DNA from: Sphingomonas arvum
GTDB taxonomy: Bacteria > Pseudomonadota > Alphaproteobacteria > Sphingomonadales > Sphingomonadaceae
Assembly: GCF_026013565.1 (NCBI RefSeq)
Contig: NZ_JAPDOB010000001.1
Coordinates: forward strand, 1,080,178-1,144,177
Length of the DNA: 64,000 nucleotides
Direction of reading: 5' to 3'
Made by a program: the position numbers and the translations under genes. The notes under the pieces were generated by a model. That model searched no databases. It saw only the letters and a list, made by a program, of their open reading frames with translations, and had not been told where the DNA came from. Shown here one piece after another: positions 1 through 6,824 of the stretch. Position 1 is the first letter of the stretch, and every line of letters begins with the position of its first letter.

Positions 1-1
1 G

Positions 2-475
2 CAGCAGGGCTGGACCAGCGATAACCAGTTCCACCGTGCCGTCGCAGACATCAACGGCGATGGGTTAGACGACATCGTCGGCTTTGGCGCTGCCGGCACA
101 TGGGCGGCGCTCTCCAATGGGGATGGCACCTTCGGTCAGGCCTACTTCGCCTCGGAGAACTTCGGCAAGGCGCAGGGGTGGAGCAGTCAAGACGCGTTTT
201 CCAGGCACGTCGCCGATGTGAACGGTGACGGCATCGCCGATATCGTGGGCTTCGGGGCCGCTGGAACTTGGCTAGCCTATGGGCGGGGCGACGGAAACTT
301 CTCAGCCGTTAGCCATGACGTCGATGCTTTTGCCGCCAACCAGGGTTGGACCAGCGATGCCACCTATCACCGTGAATTGGCCGACCTCAACGGAGATGGC
401 GCCGCCGACATCGTTGGCTTCGGGTATGCTGGCGTATATGCAGGAATGAACCAGGGCAACTGGTTGAGTACCTAG
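2..475 (+). CDS. VCBS/FG-GAP repeat protein, C-terminal fragment
   Basis: The frame is open from the window edge, so the 5' part lies outside; 157 residues are visible, ending in the stop at 473-475. The fragment holds tandem repeats of about 70 residues. Each has a calcium-binding-like loop of the type DxNGDGxxDIVGFG (ADINGDGLDDIVGFG, ADVNGDGIADIVGFG, ADLNGDGAADIVGFG) and a QGW(T/S)S spacer. Such VCBS/FG-GAP repeats fold into beta-propeller blades and occur in secreted or surface proteins. Catalytic or adhesive domains, if present, would be upstream. Function is unknown; it may be cargo of the element that ends near 3.3 kb. Confidence 0.85.
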   Translation, partial: QQGWTSDNQFHRAVADINGDGLDDIVGFGAAGTWAALSNGDGTFGQAYFASENFGKAQGWSSQDAFSRHVADVNGDGIADIVGFGAAGTWLAYGRGDGNFSAVSHDVDAFAANQGWTSDATYHRELADLNGDGAADIVGFGYAGVYAGMNQGNWLST

Positions 476-875
476 CATCACGCTAGGCACTGCTTAGCTA
501 CGTCGCGTCCGAGGTTTACGCTTCTCGGGCGCGGCGAAGTGAAGGGCTTGTAATCGCAACAGCAATACAGAGCGGGATTGGTCCTAACACTGGGAGTGTG
601 CAGAAACCCGCGTGACGATCTGCTCACGGCCAATCGCAGCCCTAAGGTGCACATGAACGAAGGTCTGTTTATGGGCAGTGGCGCGGCGGCCCTGAGTGTC
701 AGCAAGTGGGTCATTGCAGACGTTGGAAGTATCCACTCGACTGTTCTTGAGATCGGAGCATTGGTGTTCGCGTGAGTCGCGGTGCTCGGTGCGCGCCGCT
801 GCCCTGACCGGCTGACCGGCAGGGCTGTGAGTGGTGGAAGCAGCATGTTGCCGCTTCAAACCGAAAGGCACTCAC
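476..875. other. Intergenic region, no gene recognised
   Basis: About 400 bases lie between the repeat protein and the DUF3489 gene. Short open frames exist on both strands, for example around 578-775. None has a convincing ribosome binding site, recognisable protein pattern or coupling to a neighbour. I see no tRNA-like fold or long inverted repeat. The promoter of the downstream cassette presumably lies in its last part. Confidence 0.5.
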
Positions 876-1154
876 ATGACCAAGGCAGACAAAGGCAGCG
901 GCTCCGCTCAGCGGAGGGTCCACAGCCTCGGCGACGAAGCAGCTTTAACAAGGGTCAAGCCAGCTTCTAAGCTGGAAAGCCTGGCAGCGCTGCTGGTGCG
1001 GGATGAAGGCGCCACCCTCGACCAGATGATCGCTGCCACCGGCTGGCTTCCGCACACAACACGGGCGGCGATGACCGGCCTGCGGAAGAAAGGCTACTTG
1101 ATCGACGGCGACAAGCTTGAGGGCGTGCGCACTTACCGCGCGGTGGCGCCGTAA
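876..1154 (+). CDS. DUF3489 domain protein (winged-helix-like)
   Basis: A 92-residue protein with a basic, Ser/Gly-rich N-terminus (about 1-40). Its C-terminal half matches the DUF3489 pattern: KLESLAALLVRDEGATLDQM, then WLPHTTRAAMTGLRKKGYL. That half looks like a small winged helix (helix, turn, recognition helix, wing), so DNA binding is likely but inferred. I chose the ATG at 876 over an in-frame start at 831 because an AAAGG precedes it. Its stop overlaps the next start (TAATG at 1152-1156), so it is coupled to the DUF2924 gene and the recombinase. The same three families recur together in alphaproteobacteria; their joint job is not established to my knowledge. Confidence 0.8.
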   Translation: MTKADKGSGSAQRRVHSLGDEAALTRVKPASKLESLAALLVRDEGATLDQMIAATGWLPHTTRAAMTGLRKKGYLIDGDKLEGVRTYRAVAP

Positions 1155-1558
1155 TGACTGCCATCGTGAACGAAGTCGCGGCATTGACGCAGCTTGGCCG
1201 CCCCGGACTGCAGATGCGCTGGCGGGAGGTGTTCAAGGCGGCGCCGCCGGCAGCCTATACCCCAGACCTGCTTGCTCGCGGGATCGCCTACCGGTTGCAA
1301 GAGAAAGCGCTCGGTCGCCTCGATCCCGCGCTTGCTCGTCAGCTGCAATCCACTGGCAGAGGCGGAAGGTCGGCGAAGACGAAGCTTCGGCCGGGCAACC
1401 GCCTTGTCCGGCGGTGGCGAGGCCGGACCTATGTCGTTGACGTGATCGAGGAGGGCTTCTGCTACGATCAGGTGACCTATGGCTCGTTGAGCGAAATCGC
1501 GACAAAGATCACCGGCACCCGGTGGTCGGGCCCTCGTTTCTTTGGGCTACCCAAGTGA
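1154..1558 (+). CDS. DUF2924 domain protein
   Basis: A 134-residue basic protein. Recognisable DUF2924 features are LLARGIAYRLQEKALG in the middle, then LRPGNRLVRRWRGRTYVVDV, and a C-terminal Y(G)SLSEIATKITGTRWSGPRFFGL stretch. The last part reads like a homeodomain-like HTH motif often described for this family. Its ATG overlaps the DUF3489 stop, and its own stop overlaps the GTG of the recombinase (GTGA at 1555-1558). The three genes are therefore almost certainly co-translated. It may be an accessory or directionality factor for the recombinase; that is inference from context only. Confidence 0.85.
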   Translation: MTAIVNEVAALTQLGRPGLQMRWREVFKAAPPAAYTPDLLARGIAYRLQEKALGRLDPALARQLQSTGRGGRSAKTKLRPGNRLVRRWRGRTYVVDVIEEGFCYDQVTYGSLSEIATKITGTRWSGPRFFGLPK

Positions 1559-3132
1559 GTCGGGTGCGCTGCGCGATCTATACGCGCAAGTCGAGCGACG
1601 AGGGGCTCGAGCAGGAGTTCAACAGCCTCGATGCCCAATACGACGCCTGCAAGGCGTACATCGCCAGTCAGAAGCACGAGGGTTGGTCGCTTGTTCGCGA
1701 GCGCTACGACGACGGCGGGTTCTCAGGTGGGAGCATGGAGCGACCTGGACTTAAGGAGCTGCTGGCCGACATCGCCGAAGGCAAGATCGATGTCGTCATC
1801 ATCTACAAGATAGACCGGCTGACCCGCAGCCTGGCGGACTTCGCGCGCATCATCGAAACGCTCGAGAAGCATGGCGCCAGCTTCGTCAGTGTCACGCAGT
1901 CTTTCAACACCAAAACCAGCATGGGGCGGCTGGTGCTGCACGTGCTGCTGTCCTTTGCGCAATTTGAGCGGGAGGTTGGCGCCGAGCGGGTCCGCGACAA
2001 GATCGCTGCCTCGAAAGCCAAAGGCATGTGGATGGGCGGCACGGTTCCGCTTGGCTACGACGCTGTCGACCGCAAGCTGATCGTCAACGAAGCTGAAGCA
2101 GCCACAGTCCGCGCACTATTCAGTAAGTTAGTGGAGCTTCGGTCAGTGCAGGCGGCGTTATCTTGGGCACAGACGCAGGGCCTATGCACCAAGCAGCGCG
2201 CACGCAAAGGCAAGCAGGTTGGCGGAGGGGCGTTTCACTATGGAGCGCTGCGCTGCGTCCTTGGCAATCCGCTATATGTCGGGGACATTGCGCACAAAGG
2301 CCGCACATACAAAGGGCAGCATCAAGGTATCATTGGACGAGAGCTGTTCGACCAAGCTCGAGCTGTCCTTGCTAATGCGAAAGGATCAGGAAGACGGCAG
2401 CAAGCCGTTCTACCCAGCGTGCTGCAAGGCTTGTTGGTGGATCCGCATGGGCGACCGATGGGACCGGTACATACCCAGCGGAACGGGCAGCGTCTTCGTT
2501 ACTATGTCACTCACCACCGCAGCTTGAGCGCTACTGGACCCGCCGCTTACCGGTTCGCGGCAATGCCGCTTGAGCGAGAATGTGCTGCCATGCTGGCCGA
2601 ACATGTAAGGTCGCGGGTGACGAGTGCCGAAGAGCACGAACACGCAACCAAAGCGGCCGCGACCCTTACCGGTGGCGATCAGTCGGCGCGGCGGTGCATC
2701 ATGATGACATGGATAAGTCAGATTACAGTTGGCGAGGGCGAGCTTACGATTGCAACTCATGATGGACAAAGGTTGCGTAAGGCGGTCACTCGGGTGCGGG
2801 ATGGCCGTGATGTAAGGTTGGTTGTCGGCGAGCAGCAAGCTGGACGCGAAAACAAGGTCGATGCTCAGATCATTGCCTTGCTTCAGGACGCCAGGCGAGC
2901 CCAGGAGCTGGCGTTGGCGAAGCCGAAGCTAAGTCTTGCCGAGCTTGCGATTAAGTTCGGTCGATCGCCGGACCGGTTCAAGCGCTTGTTACGGCTTAGC
3001 TACTTATCGCCCACGATCGTGAATGCCCTGCTGCAAGGCAGCGCACCAGATGATCTCCATGCTGCCCGCCTTCGGCAGCTCGATCGTCTGCCGCTGGGGT
3101 GGGCGGAGCAAGAAGGCTTGCTCCTTCGTTGA
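1555..3132 (+). CDS. Large serine recombinase
   Basis: A 525-residue site-specific recombinase. The N-terminal resolvase domain (about 1-150) carries the YTRKS motif with catalytic Ser13. It also has NSLDAQYDAC, the conserved IYKIDRLTRSLADF stretch and the SFAQFEREVGAERVRDKI helix. A 'recombinase' domain follows (about 165-260). Where most relatives have a Cys-rich zinc ribbon, the matching segment (LQGLLVDPHGRPMGP, about 290-310) lacks the cysteines. The C-terminus (about 440-520) contains a ParB/KorB-like helix-turn-helix (LAELAIKFGRSPDRFKRLL). I prefer the GTG at 1555 because it makes a 4-base overlap with the DUF2924 stop. It probably moves the element ending near the tRNA-Lys gene. Confidence 0.92.
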   Translation: MSRVRCAIYTRKSSDEGLEQEFNSLDAQYDACKAYIASQKHEGWSLVRERYDDGGFSGGSMERPGLKELLADIAEGKIDVVIIYKIDRLTRSLADFARIIETLEKHGASFVSVTQSFNTKTSMGRLVLHVLLSFAQFEREVGAERVRDKIAASKAKGMWMGGTVPLGYDAVDRKLIVNEAEAATVRALFSKLVELRSVQAALSWAQTQGLCTKQRARKGKQVGGGAFHYGALRCVLGNPLYVGDIAHKGRTYKGQHQGIIGRELFDQARAVLANAKGSGRRQQAVLPSVLQGLLVDPHGRPMGPVHTQRNGQRLRYYVTHHRSLSATGPAAYRFAAMPLERECAAMLAEHVRSRVTSAEEHEHATKAAATLTGGDQSARRCIMMTWISQITVGEGELTIATHDGQRLRKAVTRVRDGRDVRLVVGEQQAGRENKVDAQIIALLQDARRAQELALAKPKLSLAELAIKFGRSPDRFKRLLRLSYLSPTIVNALLQGSAPDDLHAARLRQLDRLPLGWAEQEGLLLR

Positions 3133-3316
3133 GACGACCTGAGTCGGGCTCGAGTGGCTCCAGAGATAAACCCCGGCCGATTGCCGTATGGCCGGAAGGC
3201 AAGAGGGTCTCGGGACTTCGAGCAGCCGAACCGCCAGCGGTCTATCGGCGGATTTCAGCCTCTGTCAGAAGCACCCGCCAAGTTTGCTCAGGAGATAAGT
3301 CGCACCATGCACTGTG

Positions 3317-3392
3317 TGGTGAGCCCTGCTGGGTTCGAACCAGCGACCTACTGATTAAAAGTCAGTTGCTCTACCGACTGAGCTAAGGGCCC
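3317..3392 (-). tRNA. tRNA-Lys (anticodon TTT)
   Basis: Read on the minus strand from 3392 to 3317, the sequence folds as a full cloverleaf. The acceptor pairs GGGCCCT with AGGGCTC, with one G-U pair. The D arm contains AGCTCAGTCGGTAGAGC. The anticodon stem-loop is ACTGA-CTTTTAA-TCAGT and the T loop is TTCGAAC. CCA is encoded at 3319-3317. Its 3' end faces the recombinase cassette, the usual orientation for integration at a tRNA 3' end. The 184 bases between the recombinase stop and this gene hold no gene I can support. Confidence 0.97.
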
Positions 3393-3413
3393 GCGCATTG
3401 GCGTGAACGCCCG

Positions 3414-3896
3414 TTAGTCGCGTGCGGGCCGGCGGGCAAGGCGTGCGGCGAAATGGCGCACGGTGAGCGCGCCCGCCACCGGCCACGAAGGGGCTATGGC
3501 CAGCAGCGGGTGAAGCGCGAAGTTCCGGTCGGCGAGACGCGGATGGGGGACCGACAGGTGCCGCGAGCGGACCGGCCCGCCGCTCCACAGCAGCAGGTCG
3601 AGATCGAGCACGCGAGCCGCCCAGCGCCGCCCGGGCCGGCGACCGAATGCGCGCTCGAGCTGCTTGAGTTCGGCCAGCATCGCCACGGGCCCGAGCGGGC
3701 TCTCGACGAGGGCGGCGGCGTTCGCGAAATCGCGGCCCGCTCCGCCGTTCGCCGGATTAAGGAGGGTCGGTGAGGCATCGAACAAGGTGAAACGGCGATC
3801 GAGCTCAGCGATGGCGGCCGCCACGACCCCGGGCGGGCGGCCGTGGCGGCCGTGCGGGCGGTTGGAGCCAATACCGATAGCGTAGAAGTGGAGCAC
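3414..3896 (-). CDS. folK: 2-amino-4-hydroxy-6-hydroxymethyldihydropteridine diphosphokinase
   Basis: A 160-residue HPPK, which transfers pyrophosphate from ATP to 6-hydroxymethyl-dihydropterin in folate synthesis (cytosolic). The N-terminus AIGIGSNRPHG matches the conserved LGSN start of the fold. The family signature is present as RWAARVLDLDLLLW, with the paired Asp residues that bind magnesium, followed by the VPHPRLADRNFAL substrate-site segment. Length is normal. It stands alone on the minus strand between tRNA-Lys and the glycosylase gene; other folate genes are not in view. Confidence 0.95.
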   Translation of the reverse strand: MLHFYAIGIGSNRPHGRHGRPPGVVAAAIAELDRRFTLFDASPTLLNPANGGAGRDFANAAALVESPLGPVAMLAELKQLERAFGRRPGRRWAARVLDLDLLLWSGGPVRSRHLSVPHPRLADRNFALHPLLAIAPSWPVAGALTVRHFAARLARRPARD

Positions 3897-3922
3897 TCGG
3901 GTGCCCTAGGCGTTCGGGCGGG

Positions 3923-3958
3923 CCTTGTCGAAGCGGACGGACACACCCTTCGACAAGC
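3923..3958. repeat. REP-like palindrome (CTTGTCGAAG / CTTCGACAAG)
   Basis: Two perfect complementary 10-base arms, CTTGTCGAAG at 3924-3933 and CTTCGACAAG at 3948-3957, flank a 14-base loop. The CCCTTCGACAAGC core followed by GGGGTGAGC is a dispersed intergenic element type I associate with sphingomonads and xanthomonads. A half copy (GCTTGTCGAAGGG) lies near 33383-33395. It sits between folK and the glycosylase gene, overlapping a possible TTG start of the latter. It could act as a terminator or attenuator hairpin. Confidence 0.6.
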
Positions 3959-3972
3959 TGGGGGTGAGCGCT

Positions 3973-4689
3973 ATGGGTGTAGCCATGCTGTTTTCCGCTG
4001 CGCCCGCCGTCGTGTCGCCCGTTCCGAACGCCGAGGCGCCGCGCGACTGCCCACTATGCCCGCGGCTGGTGCGGTTTCGTGAGGACTGCCGGGTAGAACA
4101 TCCGGACTGGTGGAACTCGCCCGTCCCTGTATGGGGCGATCCGGGAGCGTGGCTGGCGGTAGTGGGCATGGCGCCGGGCAAGCACGGCGCCAACCGGACG
4201 GGGCGGCCGTTCACCGGCGACTATGCCGGCGAACTGCTCTACGCGACGCTGCTCAAGCATAAGCTAGGAGAGGGCGAGTATCGGGCCGACCCGGGCGACG
4301 GAGTCCGGCTGACCGGGGCCGTGATCCTGAATGCGGTGAAGTGCCTGCCCCCGGCGAACAAGCCAGAGCCGGGCGAGATCGCGACTTGCCGGACCTATTT
4401 CGAGGCGGCTCTGGGCCAATTGCCGAACCTCCGGGTACTGGTGGCGCTGGGCGCAATCGCGCATGCGGCGACGGCACGGGCCCTTGGCATGCGCCCAGCC
4501 CAGGCAAGGTTTGGTCATGGTGCGGAGGTTACCGCACCGAGCGGACAGGTGCTCCTGTCGAGCTATCACACCAGTCGCTACAACCAGAACACCGGCCGGC
4601 TTGACGCCGCGATGTTCGACGCGGTGATCGAACGGGCGATCATGCTTGGAAGGGGGAGCAATGGCGGGGGAACCGGAAAGCCTGAATAA
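3973..4689 (+). CDS. Uracil-DNA glycosylase, family 5 (UdgB-like)
   Basis: A 238-residue base-excision-repair enzyme that would remove uracil or other deaminated bases from DNA. Motif A is GMAPGKHGANRTGRPFTGD (about 65-83), the family-5 form in which the usual catalytic Asp/Asn is replaced. The motif near the C-terminus is SYHTSRYNQNTGRL. Four cysteines, CPLC near 26-29 and KC...ATC near 120-136, fit the 4Fe-4S cluster of this family. The frame is open from a TTG at 3925, but that lies in a palindrome, so I take ATG 3973 (ATG 3985 is possible). The next ORF overlaps its end by 29 bases. Confidence 0.85.
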   Translation: MGVAMLFSAAPAVVSPVPNAEAPRDCPLCPRLVRFREDCRVEHPDWWNSPVPVWGDPGAWLAVVGMAPGKHGANRTGRPFTGDYAGELLYATLLKHKLGEGEYRADPGDGVRLTGAVILNAVKCLPPANKPEPGEIATCRTYFEAALGQLPNLRVLVALGAIAHAATARALGMRPAQARFGHGAEVTAPSGQVLLSSYHTSRYNQNTGRLDAAMFDAVIERAIMLGRGSNGGGTGKPE

Positions 4690-4912
4690 AGCGGAAAGCT
4701 TTGCCCGGCACACGGCACGGCACCAACTCAACCGATCGTTCATGCTGTCGGATGGCGTGTTCGCCACCGCCAAAATCTTGCCGGCCGTGGAACTGAGGGT
4801 GCCCGGGGAGTGGGTTGGACAGCTTGCCTCGCGGCTGCACGAGAATGCCGACAGCGCAGCGTGGACGCGGCAGCAGCTGAGCGGGGCCGCCAGGAGAGCT
4901 CGGCTTGGTTGA
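4661..4912 (+). CDS. Hypothetical protein, 83 aa
   Basis: The start ATG at 4661 is preceded by AAGGGGGA at a good distance. It overlaps the end of the glycosylase gene, and its own stop (4910-4912) overlaps the TTG start of the GNAT gene at 4905. This chain of overlaps is the main support. The protein is Ala-rich with several charged residues and no signal peptide or membrane span. I recognise no domain. It could be a small partner of the acetyltransferase or a chance frame. Confidence 0.5.
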   Translation: MAGEPESLNKAESFARHTARHQLNRSFMLSDGVFATAKILPAVELRVPGEWVGQLASRLHENADSAAWTRQQLSGAARRARLG

Positions 4913-5399
4913 GAGCATCGCAACCGAGCGGCTGCTGCTGCGGCGAGCGCGGGCCGAGGATGCGACGCCGCTTCACGCGATCATGCGTGACCCGCATGCC
5001 ATGCGCTTCTGGTCGACGCTGCCGCATGCCGGAATGGCCGACACGGAAGCATTCGTCGCGAGCATGATGGCGCCGCCGCACGATGGCAGCGACGACTTCA
5101 TCGTGGAAGCGGATGGAAGGGTGATCGGCAAGCTTGGCGCGTGGCGGCTACCGGAGGTGGGTTACCTCCTAAGTCCGGGCGTGTGGGGGCGAGGCTACGC
5201 CAGCGAAGCGCTGGCCGCCTTCATCGCGCACCGTCGCCGGTGCGGGTCGCAGGAGCTGACGGCGGACACCGACCCGCGCAACGAGGCGAGCATGCGGCTG
5301 TTGCGGCGGCACGGCTTCATCGAAACAGGCCGGGCGGAGCGGACCTGGCTAATCGGCGGCGAGTGGTTCGACAGCGTCTATTGGCGATTGGGACTCTAG
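4905..5399 (+). CDS. GNAT family N-acetyltransferase (RimJ/RimL type)
   Basis: A 164-residue GNAT protein that would acetylate an amine, often a protein N-terminus or small molecule, using acetyl-CoA. The start ESIATERLLLRRARAEDA is typical of the RimJ/RimL subgroup. Motif A is GYLLSPGVWGRGYASEAL (Q/RxxGxG/A acetyl-CoA loop as GRGYAS). The C-terminal block NEASMRLLRRHGF(I)ETG is the classic motif B region. The start is TTG 4905, with AGGAGAG six bases upstream. Substrate cannot be told from sequence. Confidence 0.85.
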   Translation: MVESIATERLLLRRARAEDATPLHAIMRDPHAMRFWSTLPHAGMADTEAFVASMMAPPHDGSDDFIVEADGRVIGKLGAWRLPEVGYLLSPGVWGRGYASEALAAFIAHRRRCGSQELTADTDPRNEASMRLLRRHGFIETGRAERTWLIGGEWFDSVYWRLGL

Positions 5400-5507
5400 C
5401 CCGCGCCGCGCGCGGCTGTGGCTTGCCGGCGGCTGCGGTCGACGATGATCGCCAAGACATTCGCCTGGATATCTCCCAGCCCGATGAGGGCGGAAGCATA
5501 GGTGCTC

Positions 5508-6359
5508 CTAGATGTCCTCCACCAGCCTCTTGTAGAGCTCCGGTCGCCGGTCGCGAAAGAAGCCGAACGCGGCGCGATGGCGGCGGGCCTGGTCGATGTC
5601 GAGCCTGGCCACCAGCACGCCCGTCTCGTTTGCGCCAAACTCCGCAAGCATGTCGCCGCGCTCGTCGCAGATGAAGCTGTGGCCGTAGAAGCGCTGGCCG
5701 CACTCGGTGCCGATGCGATTGGCGGCGACCACGGGCACGACATTGCTGACCGCATGGCCGACCATCGCCCGCCGCCACAGGCGCGAGGTGTCGAGGTCGG
5801 GGTCGTGTGGCTCGGAGCCGATCGCGGTCGGGTAAAAGAGGATCTCGGCGCCCATCAGCATCATCGCGCGGGCCGTCTCGGGGTACCATTGGTCCCAGCA
5901 GACGCCGACGCCGAAGGTGGTCGCCTCCGGACCCTGCCAGACCTTAAAGCCGGTGTTGCCGGGCCGGAAGTAGAACTTCTCCTCGTAGCCGGGGCCGTCA
6001 GGGATGTGGCTCTTGCGGTAGAGGCCGGCGATCTTCCCGTCGGGGCCAATCATCGCCAGGCTGTTGTAGTGATGCGGTCCGTCGCGCTCGAAGAAGCTGG
6101 TCGGGATCCAAATGCCGAGCTCGGACGCGAGCGCCTGCATGGCCGTGACCGACGGATGTTCGGCCGTGGGCTGGGCGGTGGCGAACAGGCCTTCGTCCTC
6201 GACCCGGCAGAAGTAGGGCCCTTCGAACAGCTCGGGCGGAAGGACGACCTCCGCGCCCTTGCCGGCCGCCTCGCGGACGAGTTCGGCGACGTTGCGGATG
6301 TTCTCGGCGGTGTCTTCGGAGAAGGCTAGCTGCAGGGCGGCGACAGTGATCTGGGTCAT
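5508..6359 (-). CDS. aguB: N-carbamoylputrescine amidase
   Basis: A 283-residue nitrilase-superfamily amidase, converting N-carbamoylputrescine to putrescine, CO2 and ammonia. The catalytic triad is visible: Glu in LPPELFEGPYF, Lys in LYRKSHIPDGPGY, and Cys in GVGVCWDQWYPE. The segments FFERDGPHHYNS and WRRAMVGHAVSN are typical of AguB. It lies last in the minus-strand operon aguA / acetyltransferase / aguB, six bases after the acetyltransferase stop. Together aguA and aguB form the agmatine route to putrescine. Confidence 0.95.
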   Translation of the reverse strand: MTQITVAALQLAFSEDTAENIRNVAELVREAAGKGAEVVLPPELFEGPYFCRVEDEGLFATAQPTAEHPSVTAMQALASELGIWIPTSFFERDGPHHYNSLAMIGPDGKIAGLYRKSHIPDGPGYEEKFYFRPGNTGFKVWQGPEATTFGVGVCWDQWYPETARAMMLMGAEILFYPTAIGSEPHDPDLDTSRLWRRAMVGHAVSNVVPVVAANRIGTECGQRFYGHSFICDERGDMLAEFGANETGVLVARLDIDQARRHRAAFGFFRDRRPELYKRLVEDI

Positions 6360-6365
6360 GGCCGC

Positions 6366-6824
6366 CTACTTAGTGGCTCGGACCGGGATGTCGAAGTGCA
6401 GCACGTCCTCACGCTGCCCCAGCTTGCTGTAGAGCGCGATCGCGGGATCATCGCCGTGATCGGCCTGGACGTAGACCACCCAGGCGCCGATCTCCGCCGC
6501 GATGGCCCGCAGCTGAGTGATCAGGGCCGTTGCCACGCCCGACCGGCGATGGCTGGCGGCAACAGCGAGATCGTAGAGGTAAACCTCACTCCGTTCCTGT
6601 TCGAGCTTGGGGAGAACGTAGGCGACCAGCGCGCCGACCATCTCGGCGCCGTCCTGCGCGACCAGGGCGACGACGTCGGCCCGGCCCAGCACCGTCCGGA
6701 GATAGCGGTCGGGCGGGGGCGCCGACGAGTAGCTTTGCGGATCATCGAACGCGGTGGCGAACAGGTCATTCAGGGCACGGGCGCCGGTCACGTCGCCAGC
6801 GTCGAGGCGCCGAACGGCGAGCAT
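6366..6824 (-). CDS. AAC(3)-I-like GNAT acetyltransferase
   Basis: A 152-residue GNAT protein that resembles the aminoglycoside 3-N-acetyltransferase I family along its whole length. Shared blocks include VGALVAYVLPKLEQERSEVY, LYDLAVAASHRRSGVATALI, and VVYVQADHGDDPAIALYSKLG followed by HFDI. These contain the acetyl-CoA loop (RRSGVA) and the acidic YVQAD segment of the aminoglycoside site. It sits between aguA and aguB; the aguA stop overlaps its ATG by one base (TGATG), so they are coupled. It may acetylate agmatine, putrescine or another polyamine, or confer aminoglycoside resistance. Family assignment is from memory of the consensus; the substrate is inference. Confidence 0.85.
   Translation of the reverse strand: MLAVRRLDAGDVTGARALNDLFATAFDDPQSYSSAPPPDRYLRTVLGRADVVALVAQDGAEMVGALVAYVLPKLEQERSEVYLYDLAVAASHRRSGVATALITQLRAIAAEIGAWVVYVQADHGDDPAIALYSKLGQREDVLHFDIPVRATK

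Noticed and set aside
578-775. A 65-codon ORF in the 476-875 gap
   Set aside because: It starts at a TTG without a ribosome binding site, and its product has no recognisable pattern.
3154-3386. Open frames overlapping the tRNA-Lys gene
   Set aside because: They encode translated tRNA sequence (for example GFEPATY or WVRTSDLLIKS), a common false prediction.
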